From NCBI RefSeq assembly GCF_964063345.1, contig NZ_OZ061318.1:4464001-4528000 (forward strand): a stretch of 64,000 bases of DNA, given 5' to 3'. This DNA comes from Pseudomonas lini (lineage in GTDB: Bacteria; Pseudomonadota; Gammaproteobacteria; Pseudomonadales; Pseudomonadaceae). The translations under genes and the position numbers were made by a program. The first letter of the stretch is position 1. Each line of letters begins with the position of its first letter. The notes under the pieces are model-generated. The model saw only the letters and a program-made list of their open reading frames with translations, searched no databases and had not been told where the DNA came from. Shown here in pieces: positions 45,832 through 55,787 of the stretch.

Positions 45832-46535
45832 CTGAGTCGTTACCGGCCTTCTGGGCCGTGATTCCTGCCGCGGGCGTCGGTGCCCGTATGGCCGCGGACC
45901 GTCCCAAGCAATACTTGCAACTGGGCGGGCGCACTATTCTCGAACACAGCCTCGGCTGTTTCCTCGATCATCCTGCCTTGAAGGGGTTGGTGGTCAGTCT
46001 TGCAATCGACGATCCTTACTGGCCGAACCTGGCGTGTGCTGCCGATCCGCGTATTCAGCGGGTTGAAGGTGGCGCCGAGCGCTCCGGGTCGGTGCTCAAT
46101 GCCTTGCTGCATCTGCATGCCCAAGGCGCTGGCGATGAGGATTGGGTGTTGGTTCATGATGCCGCACGACCGAATCTGGCGCGTGATGATCTTGATAAAT
46201 TGCTCAGTGAACTCGCTGACGATCCGGTCGGCGGTCTGTTGGCGGTGCCTGCGCGGGACACTCTCAAGCGGGTCGACCAGCATGGGCGCGTGCTGGAAAC
46301 AGTGGATCGCAGCGTGATCTGGCAGGCGTATACGCCGCAAATGTTTCGCCTTGGCGCATTGCATCGAGCGTTGGCGGACAGTCTGGTGGCGGACGTTGTC
46401 GTCACCGATGAAGCCTCGGCCATGGAGTGGTCGGGCCAGGCGCCGCGCTTGATTGAGGGGCGATCCGATAACATCAAAGTCACTCGCCCCGAAGACCTTG
46501 AATGGTTGCGCCAGCGTTGGGCTAACCGCCGCTGA
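45828..46535 (+). CDS. ispD: 2-C-methyl-D-erythritol 4-phosphate cytidylyltransferase IspD
   Basis: Third MEP-pathway step, making CDP-methylerythritol from MEP and CTP. 235 residues. The CTP-binding motif AAGVGARMAADRPKQYLQL occurs at about 14-32, VHDAARPNLARDDLDKLL at about 108-125, and the C-terminal IKVTRPEDLEW is diagnostic. dxr (25 kb) and ispF (49.7 kb) are the other MEP genes in this window. Confidence 0.95.
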   Translation: MTESLPAFWAVIPAAGVGARMAADRPKQYLQLGGRTILEHSLGCFLDHPALKGLVVSLAIDDPYWPNLACAADPRIQRVEGGAERSGSVLNALLHLHAQGAGDEDWVLVHDAARPNLARDDLDKLLSELADDPVGGLLAVPARDTLKRVDQHGRVLETVDRSVIWQAYTPQMFRLGALHRALADSLVADVVVTDEASAMEWSGQAPRLIEGRSDNIKVTRPEDLEWLRQRWANRR

Positions 46536-46561
46536 TTGGCTTTGTTTCTGCGTTGCCCTCA

Positions 46562-46652
46562 ATCGCGAGCAGGCTCGCTCCCACAGGGCTCTATGGTGTT
46601 TACAAGATTTGTGGTCGACCCCGCTCACTGTGGGAGCGAGCTTGCTCGCGAT
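46562..46652. repeat. REP palindrome pair, outward orientation
   Basis: ATCGCGAGCAGGCTCGCTCC at the left is mirrored by GGAGCGAGCTTGCTCGCGAT at the right. The order of the cores is opposite to the other doublets (CTCCCACAG comes first), so this is a tail-to-tail pair. It separates the convergent ispD and LysR gene. Confidence 0.85.
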
Positions 46653-46699
46653 AGCGGTAGTTCAGACGACCGACATCTCGCTGACACGCCGGTAAGCTC

Positions 46700-47596
46700 C
46701 TAGCTTCGATATTCCGGCCGTTCGGCCAACCCTTCCTTCAAGTAATCCACCAACTTGCGCACTTTCGGCGACAGATGCCGTTGCTGTGGATAAAGCGCCC
46801 AAACCGCTGTGTTTGGCGGTTGATGGGCTTCCAGCAGCGAAATCAATTCGCCGTTTTTCAGGTATTCCAGCACGTAGTAATCCGGTAACTGACACAACCC
46901 AACCCCTTGTAGCGCGGCATCCAGCACTGCCTGCCCACTGTTGCAGCGCCAGTTTCCCTGCACTCGCTGGGAAAATTCCCGCCCGTTCTGTTCCAGTTGC
47001 CAGATATCCGAGCTACCGATGAGGCAGTTATGGCGACTCAATTCCGACAAGCTGTGTGGGCGACCATACCTTTCCAGGTAGGACGGCGAGGCGCACAGGT
47101 ACATGCGTCGTGGTGCCAGACGTGTGGCGACCAATCTTGAATCCTGCAGACGGCCGAGGCGGATGGCCAGGTCCAACCCTTCATGCACCAGGTCGAGCGG
47201 GCGGTTACTCAGTTCGATGTCGACGCGCAGTTGCGGATACAACCCCATGAAGCGAGTCACCAGTGGCACGATGAATCGTTCGCCGTAGGCCACGGCGCAG
47301 GTCATGCGCAGCATGCCCTTGGGTTCGCTGGTCAGGTCGCCGACAGCGCGCAACGCTTCTTCGCGACCGTCCTGCAAACGCTGGCAATGCTGCAAAAAGG
47401 TTTGCCCGGCCTCGGTCAGCGTGACCCGGCGGGTGCTGCGATAGAGCAAGCGGGTTTGCAGGCGCTCTTCCAGTCGTACGATTTGGCGACTGATGTGAGA
47501 GGAAGACACCCCAAGGCGTTCGGCCGCGGCGGTGAATTGGCTGCATTCGGCGACGGCGACGAACTCATCGATGCCTTCCCAGCGGTTTTCGGACAT
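46700..47596 (-). CDS. LysR-family transcriptional regulator
   Basis: 298 residues: N-terminal winged helix-turn-helix (about 5-64; FTAAAERLGVSSSHISRQI, then LEERLQTRLLYRSTRRVTLT) and a C-terminal effector-binding fold. The sequence resembles the common CrgA/DsdC-like subgroup with short linker. It is divergent from frmA with 106 bases between, the usual layout for a LysR regulator of its neighbour, so control of the formaldehyde genes is the natural inference. The inducer is not known from the sequence. Confidence 0.9.
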   Translation of the reverse strand: MSENRWEGIDEFVAVAECSQFTAAAERLGVSSSHISRQIVRLEERLQTRLLYRSTRRVTLTEAGQTFLQHCQRLQDGREEALRAVGDLTSEPKGMLRMTCAVAYGERFIVPLVTRFMGLYPQLRVDIELSNRPLDLVHEGLDLAIRLGRLQDSRLVATRLAPRRMYLCASPSYLERYGRPHSLSELSRHNCLIGSSDIWQLEQNGREFSQRVQGNWRCNSGQAVLDAALQGVGLCQLPDYYVLEYLKNGELISLLEAHQPPNTAVWALYPQQRHLSPKVRKLVDYLKEGLAERPEYRS

Positions 47597-47621
47597 CAGG
47601 ATTATCCCTGTATGGCAATAA

Positions 47622-48815
<1,194 letters not shown>

Positions 48816-48823
48816 GGTCGGTC

Positions 48824-49669
48824 ATGAGCCTGGAAAATATCTCCTGTCAGAAAAGCTTCGGCGGCTGGCACAAGCGCTATCGGCACCGCTCCGACGTGCT
48901 CGGTTGCGACATGGTGTTTGCCGTGTACCTGCCACCGCAAGCGGAGCAGGGCGGTAAACTGCCGGTGCTGTACTGGTTGTCCGGCCTGACCTGCACCGAC
49001 GAGAACTTCATGCAAAAGGCCGGCGCCATGCGCATGGCCGCCGAGCTGGGGCTGATCATCGTCGCACCGGATACCAGCCCTCGCGGTCCTGATGTGCCGG
49101 GTGATCCGGACGGCGCCTGGGACTTCGGCCTAGGTGCCGGGTTTTATCTGAATGCCACGCAGGAACCGTGGTCCCGGCACTATCGGATGCATGACTATGT
49201 CGTGCAGGAATTGCCGGCATTGGTCGAAGCGCATTTCCCGACGTCGGACAAGCGTGGCATCAGTGGTCACTCCATGGGCGGCCACGGCGCGCTGGTTTGC
49301 GCGTTGCGCAATCCGGGGCGTTATCTGTCGGTGTCGGCGTTCTCGCCGATCAACAATCCGATTGATTGCCCTTGGGGCCAGAAAGCCTTTTCCCGTTACT
49401 TGGGCGAAGACCGTTCGAAGTGGCGCGAATGGGATGCCTGTGCATTGATCGCCGAGGCTGACGAGAAGCTGCCGCTGCTGGTGGATCAGGGTGATCGCGA
49501 TGATTTCCTGGCCACCCAGCTCAAGCCTGAAGCCTTGCAACAGGCCGCCAAACTGGCGGGTCATCCGCTGACGTTGCGTCTGCAACCGGGCTACGACCAC
49601 AGTTATTTCTTCATCGCTAGCTTCATTGACGACCACCTGCAACATCATGCGCGCGCTCTAGGCGCCTAA
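48824..49669 (+). CDS. fghA: S-formylglutathione hydrolase
   Basis: Serine hydrolase that splits S-formylglutathione to formate and glutathione, completing detoxification begun by FrmA. 281 residues, esterase D family alpha/beta fold. Nucleophile elbow [10 protein letters not shown] (Ser at about 148), with the Asp near [12 protein letters not shown] and the late His in [12 protein letters not shown]. The neighbouring LysR, frmA and fghA form a complete glutathione-dependent module inserted between the MEP genes ispD and ispF. Confidence 0.95.
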   Translation: MSLENISCQKSFGGWHKRYRHRSDVLGCDMVFAVYLPPQAEQGGKLPVLYWLSGLTCTDENFMQKAGAMRMAAELGLIIVAPDTSPRGPDVPGDPDGAWDFGLGAGFYLNATQEPWSRHYRMHDYVVQELPALVEAHFPTSDKRGISGHSMGGHGALVCALRNPGRYLSVSAFSPINNPIDCPWGQKAFSRYLGEDRSKWREWDACALIAEADEKLPLLVDQGDRDDFLATQLKPEALQQAAKLAGHPLTLRLQPGYDHSYFFIASFIDDHLQHHARALGA

Positions 49670-49682
49670 TGCAGGTAGAATC

Positions 49683-49712
49683 ACGCCCTGACAAAAATCG
49701 GGGCGTTTTTTT
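49683..49712 (+). terminator. Rho-independent terminator of fghA, abutting the ispF start
   Basis: ACGCCC (49683-49688) pairs with GGGCGT (49701-49706) and leads into TTTTTTT. The last T is directly followed by the ispF ATG. The 3' arm, CGGGGCG, is also the only purine-rich stretch at ribosome-site distance from ispF. Confidence 0.8.
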
Positions 49713-50186
49713 ATGCGTATTGGCCACGGCTACGATGTGCACCGTTTCGCTGAAGGCGATTTCATCACACTGGGCGGCGTGCGGATTGCACACAGCTTCG
49801 GGCTGCTCGCCCATTCCGACGGTGATGTCCTGCTGCACGCCTTGAGCGATGCCTTGCTCGGTGCTGCCGCGCTGGGTGATATCGGCAAGCATTTTCCGGA
49901 CACCGACCCGCAATTCAAGGGCGCCGACAGCCGCGTGCTGTTGCGTCACGTCGTCGCACTGATCCATGCCAAAGGCTGGAAAGTCGGCAACGTCGATAAC
50001 ACCATTGTTGCCCAGGCCCCGAAAATGGCCCCGCATATCGAATCGATGCGCGCGCTGATTGCCGCGGATCTTCAAGTTGAGTTGGATCAAGTGAACGTGA
50101 AAGCTACCACCACCGAAAAGCTCGGCTTTGTCGGTCGCGAAGAAGGCATTGCCGTGCACTCCGTTGCTCTGTTGCTGCGCGCATGA
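49713..50186 (+). CDS. ispF: 2-C-methyl-D-erythritol 2,4-cyclodiphosphate synthase IspF
   Basis: Fifth MEP-pathway step, closing the cyclic diphosphate. 157 residues, trimeric zinc enzyme. Zinc ligands in [10 protein letters not shown] (Asp8, His10) and the lining [18 protein letters not shown] (about 34-51), with [11 protein letters not shown] following. There is no normal ribosome site; the ATG touches a terminator U-run. ATGA overlap with truD. It heads ispF-truD-surE-pcm. Confidence 0.95.
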   Translation: MRIGHGYDVHRFAEGDFITLGGVRIAHSFGLLAHSDGDVLLHALSDALLGAAALGDIGKHFPDTDPQFKGADSRVLLRHVVALIHAKGWKVGNVDNTIVAQAPKMAPHIESMRALIAADLQVELDQVNVKATTTEKLGFVGREEGIAVHSVALLLRA

Positions 50187-51228
50187 ACGAACTGCAATTG
50201 CTCGGCCCGCGGGCCTATGGTGAGTCTCTCGGTACCGCTGTACTGAAAGCCACAGCAGAAGATTTTCAGGTCGATGAAGTGCTTGATATCCCCCTCAGTG
50301 GTGATGGCGAGCACCTGTGGATCTGGGTGGAAAAGCGCGGTCTGAATACCGAAGAAGCGGCACGGCGCATTGCCAAGGCGGCGGGTGTGCCGTTGCGCAC
50401 CGTCAGCTATGCCGGCCTCAAGGACCGTCAGGCGCTGACGCGCCAGTGGTTCAGCGTGCAACTGCCGGGCAAGGCCGATCCTGATCTGTCGGCGGCGGAA
50501 AACGACACGCTGAAAATCCTCAAGACCGGTCGGCATAAACGCAAACTGCAGCGCGGTGCCCACTCGGCCAACGGCTTCACCTTGCGCTTGACCCAGTTCG
50601 CCGGTGACAAGGCGGCGATCGAAGCGCGTCTGCAGCTGATCGCCAAGCAAGGTATTCCCAATTATTTCGGCGCCCAGCGTTTCGGCTTTGATGGCGGCAA
50701 CGTGGTCGACGCCCGTGCCTGGGCGGCGCGCAAAGCCCTGCCGGAGCAACGCAATGTGCGTTCGCGGCTGCTCTCCACCGCTCGCAGTTTTCTGTTCAAC
50801 CAAGTGTTGGCGGCGCGCGTTGCCGATGGCACCTGGCAGCGCGCTCAAGTGGGCGATCTGCTGGCGTTCACCGACAGCCGCAGTTTTTTCCCGGCAGGTG
50901 TTGCCGAATGCAGCGACCCGCGCTTGGCGATTCTCGACCTGCACCCCACCGGCCCGCAGTGGGGCGAAGGTGACTCGCCGACGTCAGGCGCTGTCCATGA
51001 ACTGGAGCAGGCAATCGCTGCGCGCGAAGTGGATCTGCGCGATTGGTTGATTAACGCCGGAATGAGCCACGAACGTCGCATCCTGCGGCTGCCCATTGGT
51101 GCGTTGACGTGGCATTATCCCGAGCCTGACATTCTGCAACTGGAATTCGTCCTGCCGGCCGGATGCTTCGCCACCGTATTGGTGCGCGAACTCGTCGATC
51201 TGGTGCCGGTGGGGCAGACGGACAGCCC

Positions 51229-51241
<13 letters not shown>
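50183..51241 (+). CDS. truD: tRNA pseudouridine(13) synthase TruD
   Basis: Makes pseudouridine 13 in tRNA(Glu). 352 residues. The catalytic Asp and family signature are in [17 protein letters not shown] (about 74-90). [10 protein letters not shown] and [17 protein letters not shown] follow, the latter also diagnostic. Its 3' end overlaps the surE start by 13 bases. Confidence 0.95.
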
Positions 51242-52655
<1,414 letters not shown>

Positions 52656-52755
52656 GCATTTGTTTAAGCACGCTGAATTCTCTTCGATTGCCCCGGTCTT
52701 ACAGCGGCATCGATTGGTTAAACGGAATTCATCGTCAGACAGCAAACGTGTGCGC

Positions 52756-52804
52756 GAAGCGAATCCGCTTCATTAAAGGTAAAGCCTGTTCGGCCCGTTA
52801 TACT
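52756..52804 (+). promoter_or_regulatory. Hairpin and putative -10 upstream of nlpD
   Basis: GAAGCG-AATC-CGCTTC (52756-52771) is a small perfect hairpin in the pcm-nlpD gap. TATACT at 52799-52804 is a good -10 for nlpD, 62 bases before its start. The -35 is not clear. Confidence 0.4.
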
Positions 52805-52866
52805 TGCGACATTTTGTGCCGGAGCACGGCAATCCATATTTTCAGCCACCACAAAGGGAGCGGCGG

Positions 52867-53724
52867 GTGAGTCTCACAGTCATTGCGCAGCGAATGGGTA
52901 TAACGAGCTTTCAGCGTCTGGTGACTGGCCTTGTCTTGAGTACCTTGCTGGTCGGATGTTCCAGCACCAAATCAGGTAGTGCGAACGTCGTCGATCGTAA
53001 CAACGCGGTCGCCCAGCGTCCGGCCGTGACCACCGGCCAGTACGTTGTCCGACCCAAGGACACCTTGTTCTCCATCGCCTTTCGCTATGGTTGGGACTAC
53101 AAAGCCCTCGCGGCTCGGAACAACATTCCTACGCCTTACACGATCCATCCGGGTCAGACAATTCGCTTCGACGGTCGTAGCGGTTCAGCGCCGACGGCGG
53201 TGGTGAGTTCGTCCAGTTCCTCACCTTCGTCGTCGAGTAAAACCACCGTCATTCGGCGCCAGGCAAATGGCGCGACGACCAGTACAACAGTGCTTGCACC
53301 GTCCGTCGCCAACAAGCCGGCACCCGCTCCATTGCCTCCTGCCGGTCCGGCCCCGACGGGCTGGGGGTGGCCTTCTAATGGCATTCTGATCGGTAAATTC
53401 TCTTCAAACGGTAGTTTGAATAAAGGAATTGATATCGCCGGAGATTTGGGACAGCCTGTTTTAGCTGCGTCTGATGGGACGGTGGTATACGCCGGGAGTG
53501 GCTTAAGGGGCTACGGCGAATTAGTCATCATCAAACACAGCGATACCTACGTCAGTGCCTACGGACATAACCGCAGGCTGTTGGTTCGGGAGGGGCAGCA
53601 GGTCAAAGTCGGACAGACAATTGCCGAAATGGGGTCAACGGGTACAGACCGGGTGAAACTGCATTTTGAGATTCGCCGACAAGGTAAGCCTGTAGATCCG
53701 CTGCAATTCCTGCCACGTCGTTGA
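52867..53724 (+). CDS. nlpD: Murein hydrolase activator NlpD (LysM-M23 lipoprotein)
   Basis: Lipoprotein activating amidase (AmiC) at the septum. About 285 residues from GTG 52867, which has AAGGGAG six bases upstream; ATG 52894 is an alternative. Lipobox LLVGC with Cys at 31, LysM domain (about 59-100, YVVRPKDTLFSIAFRYGWD), a Ser/Pro/Thr-rich linker, and a C-terminal LytM/M23 domain (about 175-283). The first zinc ligand position reads NKGIDIAGD, with Gly where active enzymes have His, so it is a non-catalytic activator as in E. coli NlpD. The rpoS promoter region lies inside it. Confidence 0.93.
   Translation: MSLTVIAQRMGITSFQRLVTGLVLSTLLVGCSSTKSGSANVVDRNNAVAQRPAVTTGQYVVRPKDTLFSIAFRYGWDYKALAARNNIPTPYTIHPGQTIRFDGRSGSAPTAVVSSSSSSPSSSSKTTVIRRQANGATTSTTVLAPSVANKPAPAPLPPAGPAPTGWGWPSNGILIGKFSSNGSLNKGIDIAGDLGQPVLAASDGTVVYAGSGLRGYGELVIIKHSDTYVSAYGHNRRLLVREGQQVKVGQTIAEMGSTGTDRVKLHFEIRRQGKPVDPLQFLPRR
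53403..53420 (+). promoter_or_regulatory. PsrA-type operator inside nlpD, upstream of rpoS
   Basis: TTCAAAC-GGTA-GTTTGAA is a perfect 7+4+7 palindrome containing CAAAC-N4-GTTTG. It fits the published PsrA consensus (C/GAAAC-N2-4-GTTTG/C), and PsrA activates rpoS from a site within nlpD in other pseudomonads. It lies 411 bases before the rpoS start. Confidence 0.75.
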
Positions 53725-53735
53725 TTTGTTAGCCA

Positions 53736-53764
53736 GCCTGTTCCGTCACGTAGAGGGAACAGGC
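53736..53764 (+). promoter_or_regulatory. Hairpin in the rpoS leader
   Basis: GCCTGTTCC (53736-53744) pairs with GGAACAGGC (53756-53764) around an 11-base loop. It begins 12 bases after the nlpD stop and ends 67 bases before rpoS. No U-run follows, so it is a leader structure rather than a terminator. Confidence 0.55.
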
Positions 53765-53830
53765 TCCAGCGTTGCCAGGGATCAAGGCGCCGCTTGAGCT
53801 TGAGGTCGAACTCACCAAAGGACTATAACA

Positions 53831-54838
53831 ATGGCTCTCAGTAAAGAAGTGCCGGAGTTTGACATCGACGATGAGGTTCTCCTGATGGAGACCGGCATCG
53901 CCACGGATTCGATGTCGAATGATGAAGGGGATGCACCACCTTCCGTTCGTGCCAAATCCAAACACTCCGCTTCGCTTAAGCAACACAAGTACATCGACTA
54001 CACACGGGCACTCGATGCCACGCAGCTGTACCTCAACGAAATCGGCTTTTCCCCATTGCTCTCCCCGGAAGAAGAAGTTCATTTTGCGCGCTTGTCGCAA
54101 AGTGGCGATCCGGCCGGACGCAAGCGCATGATTGAAAGCAACCTGCGGCTGGTGGTGAAAATCGCCCGACGTTACGTCAATCGTGGGCTGTCGCTGCTGG
54201 ACCTGATCGAAGAGGGCAACCTCGGCCTGATCCGGGCAGTAGAAAAGTTCGATCCCGAACGTGGATTCCGCTTTTCGACCTACGCCACCTGGTGGATTCG
54301 TCAGACCATCGAGCGCGCGATCATGAATCAGACCCGGACCATCCGGTTGCCGATCCATGTGGTCAAAGAGCTCAACGTGTACTTGCGGGCTGCACGAGAG
54401 CTGACTCAAAAGCTCGATCACGAACCCTCACCCGAAGAAATCGCCAACCTGCTGGAGAAACCGGTAGGCGAGGTCAAGCGCATGCTCGGCCTGAACGAGC
54501 GGGTTTCTTCGGTCGACGTCTCGCTGGGTCCTGATTCGGATAAAACCCTGCTGGACACTCTTACCGACGACCGCCCGACCGATCCATGCGAACTGTTGCA
54601 GGACGACGACCTGTCACAGAGCATCGATCAGTGGCTCTCGGAGCTGACCGACAAGCAACGCGAGGTGGTCGTACGCCGCTTCGGCTTGCGAGGTCACGAG
54701 AGCAGCACACTTGAAGATGTAGGCCTGGAAATCGGCTTGACCCGGGAGCGGGTCAGGCAAATCCAGGTTGAAGGCCTCAAGCGTCTTCGGGAGATTCTCG
54801 AGAAAAATGGCCTGTCGAGCGAGTCGCTGTTCCAATAA
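53831..54838 (+). CDS. rpoS: RNA polymerase sigma factor RpoS (sigma-38)
   Basis: Stationary-phase and general stress sigma factor, 335 residues. Region 1.2 [20 protein letters not shown] (about 57-76), region 2 with [21 protein letters not shown] and the -10-reading [19 protein letters not shown], region 3 [20 protein letters not shown], and region 4 helix-turn-helix [23 protein letters not shown] 53831 is preceded by AAAGGACTATAACA. Transcription probably starts inside nlpD under PsrA, and the following rsmZ links to the same Gac/Rsm stationary-phase network. Confidence 0.98.
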   Translation: MALSKEVPEFDIDDEVLLMETGIATDSMSNDEGDAPPSVRAKSKHSASLKQHKYIDYTRALDATQLYLNEIGFSPLLSPEEEVHFARLSQSGDPAGRKRMIESNLRLVVKIARRYVNRGLSLLDLIEEGNLGLIRAVEKFDPERGFRFSTYATWWIRQTIERAIMNQTRTIRLPIHVVKELNVYLRAARELTQKLDHEPSPEEIANLLEKPVGEVKRMLGLNERVSSVDVSLGPDSDKTLLDTLTDDRPTDPCELLQDDDLSQSIDQWLSELTDKQREVVVRRFGLRGHESSTLEDVGLEIGLTRERVRQIQVEGLKRLREILEKNGLSSESLFQ

Positions 54839-54860
54839 GCAACTCGTTCAGCCGGTACAG

Positions 54861-54887
54861 AAAGCCCCAACTGGTTTGGGGCTTTTT
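54861..54887 (+). terminator. Rho-independent terminator of rpoS
   Basis: AAAGCCCCAA pairs with TTTGGGGCTTT around CTGG, followed by TTG after the T-run. It lies 22 bases after the rpoS stop. Confidence 0.9.
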
Positions 54888-54948
54888 GTTGCCGGAAATA
54901 TGAGAGGTGCGTTGTTTTTTGCACCACCTCAGGTTTGTAGTCTCGTGT

Positions 54949-54966
54949 TGTAAGTCTTTGCTTACT
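54949..54966 (+). promoter_or_regulatory. GacA upstream activating sequence of rsmZ
   Basis: TGTAAG-TCTTTG-CTTACT matches the 18-base TGTAAG-N6-CTTACA palindrome bound by GacA, with one mismatch at the last base. It sits about 170-190 bases before the likely rsmZ start, as in other fluorescent pseudomonads. Confidence 0.8.
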
Positions 54967-55124
54967 CTTTCGTAAGTGTTCGTTATTTTTACACCCTGGT
55001 AGTTGTCTATTTAACTTGCTGTGTTCGTTTATCTTATTGATCTATATGGTTATTTTTTTAGATTAACAACGTGTGACAGGCGATTTCAGCGACAGAGGCC
55101 GATTGCTCTTAGTGGGGAATTCTC

Positions 55125-55130
55125 TAGTAT
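55125..55130 (+). promoter_or_regulatory. Putative -10 element of rsmZ
   Basis: TAGTAT lies about seven bases before the expected RNA start (CTGTGTCGACGG). No consensus -35 is evident, as expected for an activator-dependent promoter. Confidence 0.55.
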
Positions 55131-55136
55131 CTGAAC

Positions 55137-55267
55137 TGTGTCGACGGAAAGACACGCCCTTCAAGGAAGAGGGGAACGGACATCGCAGGAAGCGGTTCAT
55201 CAGGACGATGAAAAGGAACACAAGGAATAGGGAAAAAATGTGGGCGGGTCATACCGCCCCTTTTTTT
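55137..55267 (+). ncRNA. rsmZ: Small regulatory RNA RsmZ
   Basis: Gac-controlled RNA that titrates the translational repressors RsmA/RsmE. The location between rpoS and fdxA is the standard rsmZ locus. The sequence starts TGTGTCGACGG, carries nine GGA motifs (55146, 55165, 55173, 55178, 55188, 55203, 55215, 55224, 55231), several as A-GGA or C-GGA in predicted loops (CGCAGGAAGCG; CATCAGGACGATG), and ends in the terminator GGGCGG-GTCATA-CCGCCC plus seven Ts. The 5' end is estimated within a few bases. It has its own promoter and upstream GacA palindrome. Confidence 0.93.
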
Positions 55268-55281
55268 GCCTGCAGAAAAGC

Positions 55282-55305
55282 AAAAAGGCCCACAAGGGGC
55301 CTTTT
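55282..55305 (-). terminator. Terminator of fdxA (probably two-way)
   Basis: AAAAAGGCCC (55282-55291) pairs with GGGGCCTTTT (55296-55305) with an ACAA centre. On the minus strand the T-rich arm follows the stem 17 bases after the fdxA stop. Confidence 0.75.
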
Positions 55306-55321
55306 CGGGAACGCGCTTTGA

Positions 55322-55645
55322 TCAGCGTTCGAGGTCTTTGATCTTGCCTTTGACGCCATCCCACTCTTCGGCATCAGGCAACGATTCTTTCTTCTCGGTA
55401 ATGTTCGGCCAGATTTCAGCCAACTCAACGTTCAGCTGAATGAATTCCTGCATATCTTCCGGAACTTCATCTTCGGAGAAGATGGCCACGGCAGGGCATT
55501 CGGGTTCGCACAGTGCGCAGTCGATGCACTCATCCGGGTGAATCACCAGGAAGTTCGGGCCTTCGTAAAAGCAGTCCACCGGACAGACTTCTACGCAGTC
55601 GGTGTACTTGCACTTGATGCAGTTGTCGGTGACGACGAAGGTCAT
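55322..55645 (-). CDS. fdxA: 7Fe-8S ferredoxin FdxA
   Basis: Small electron carrier of the Azotobacter-type 7Fe ferredoxins, 107 residues. Cluster cysteines in [19 protein letters not shown] (residues 9-27) and [12 protein letters not shown] (about 40-51), followed by the long acidic C-terminal extension typical of the class. The start at 55645 has GGAGAGAATTAGAA upstream. It lies 142 bases from mutS, on the same strand. Confidence 0.95.
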   Translation of the reverse strand: MTFVVTDNCIKCKYTDCVEVCPVDCFYEGPNFLVIHPDECIDCALCEPECPAVAIFSEDEVPEDMQEFIQLNVELAEIWPNITEKKESLPDAEEWDGVKGKIKDLER

Positions 55646-55787
55646 TTCTAATTCTCTCCTCAGGCGGCGGCAGCGGAGCCCCTTCAGGACGGGGTCGCCA
55701 GGTTCGGGAGCGATAGTCTGCAGGCCAGGCTATTAGCCTGCAGCATCCCAAACCGCGCGAGATTCTAACAGCTTGCAGGCAAGTGCG

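Noticed and set aside
55081..55321. A small protein-coding gene between rpoS and fdxA
   Set aside because: The open frame coincides with the rsmZ RNA, and its GGA repeats and terminator explain the sequence better than a peptide.
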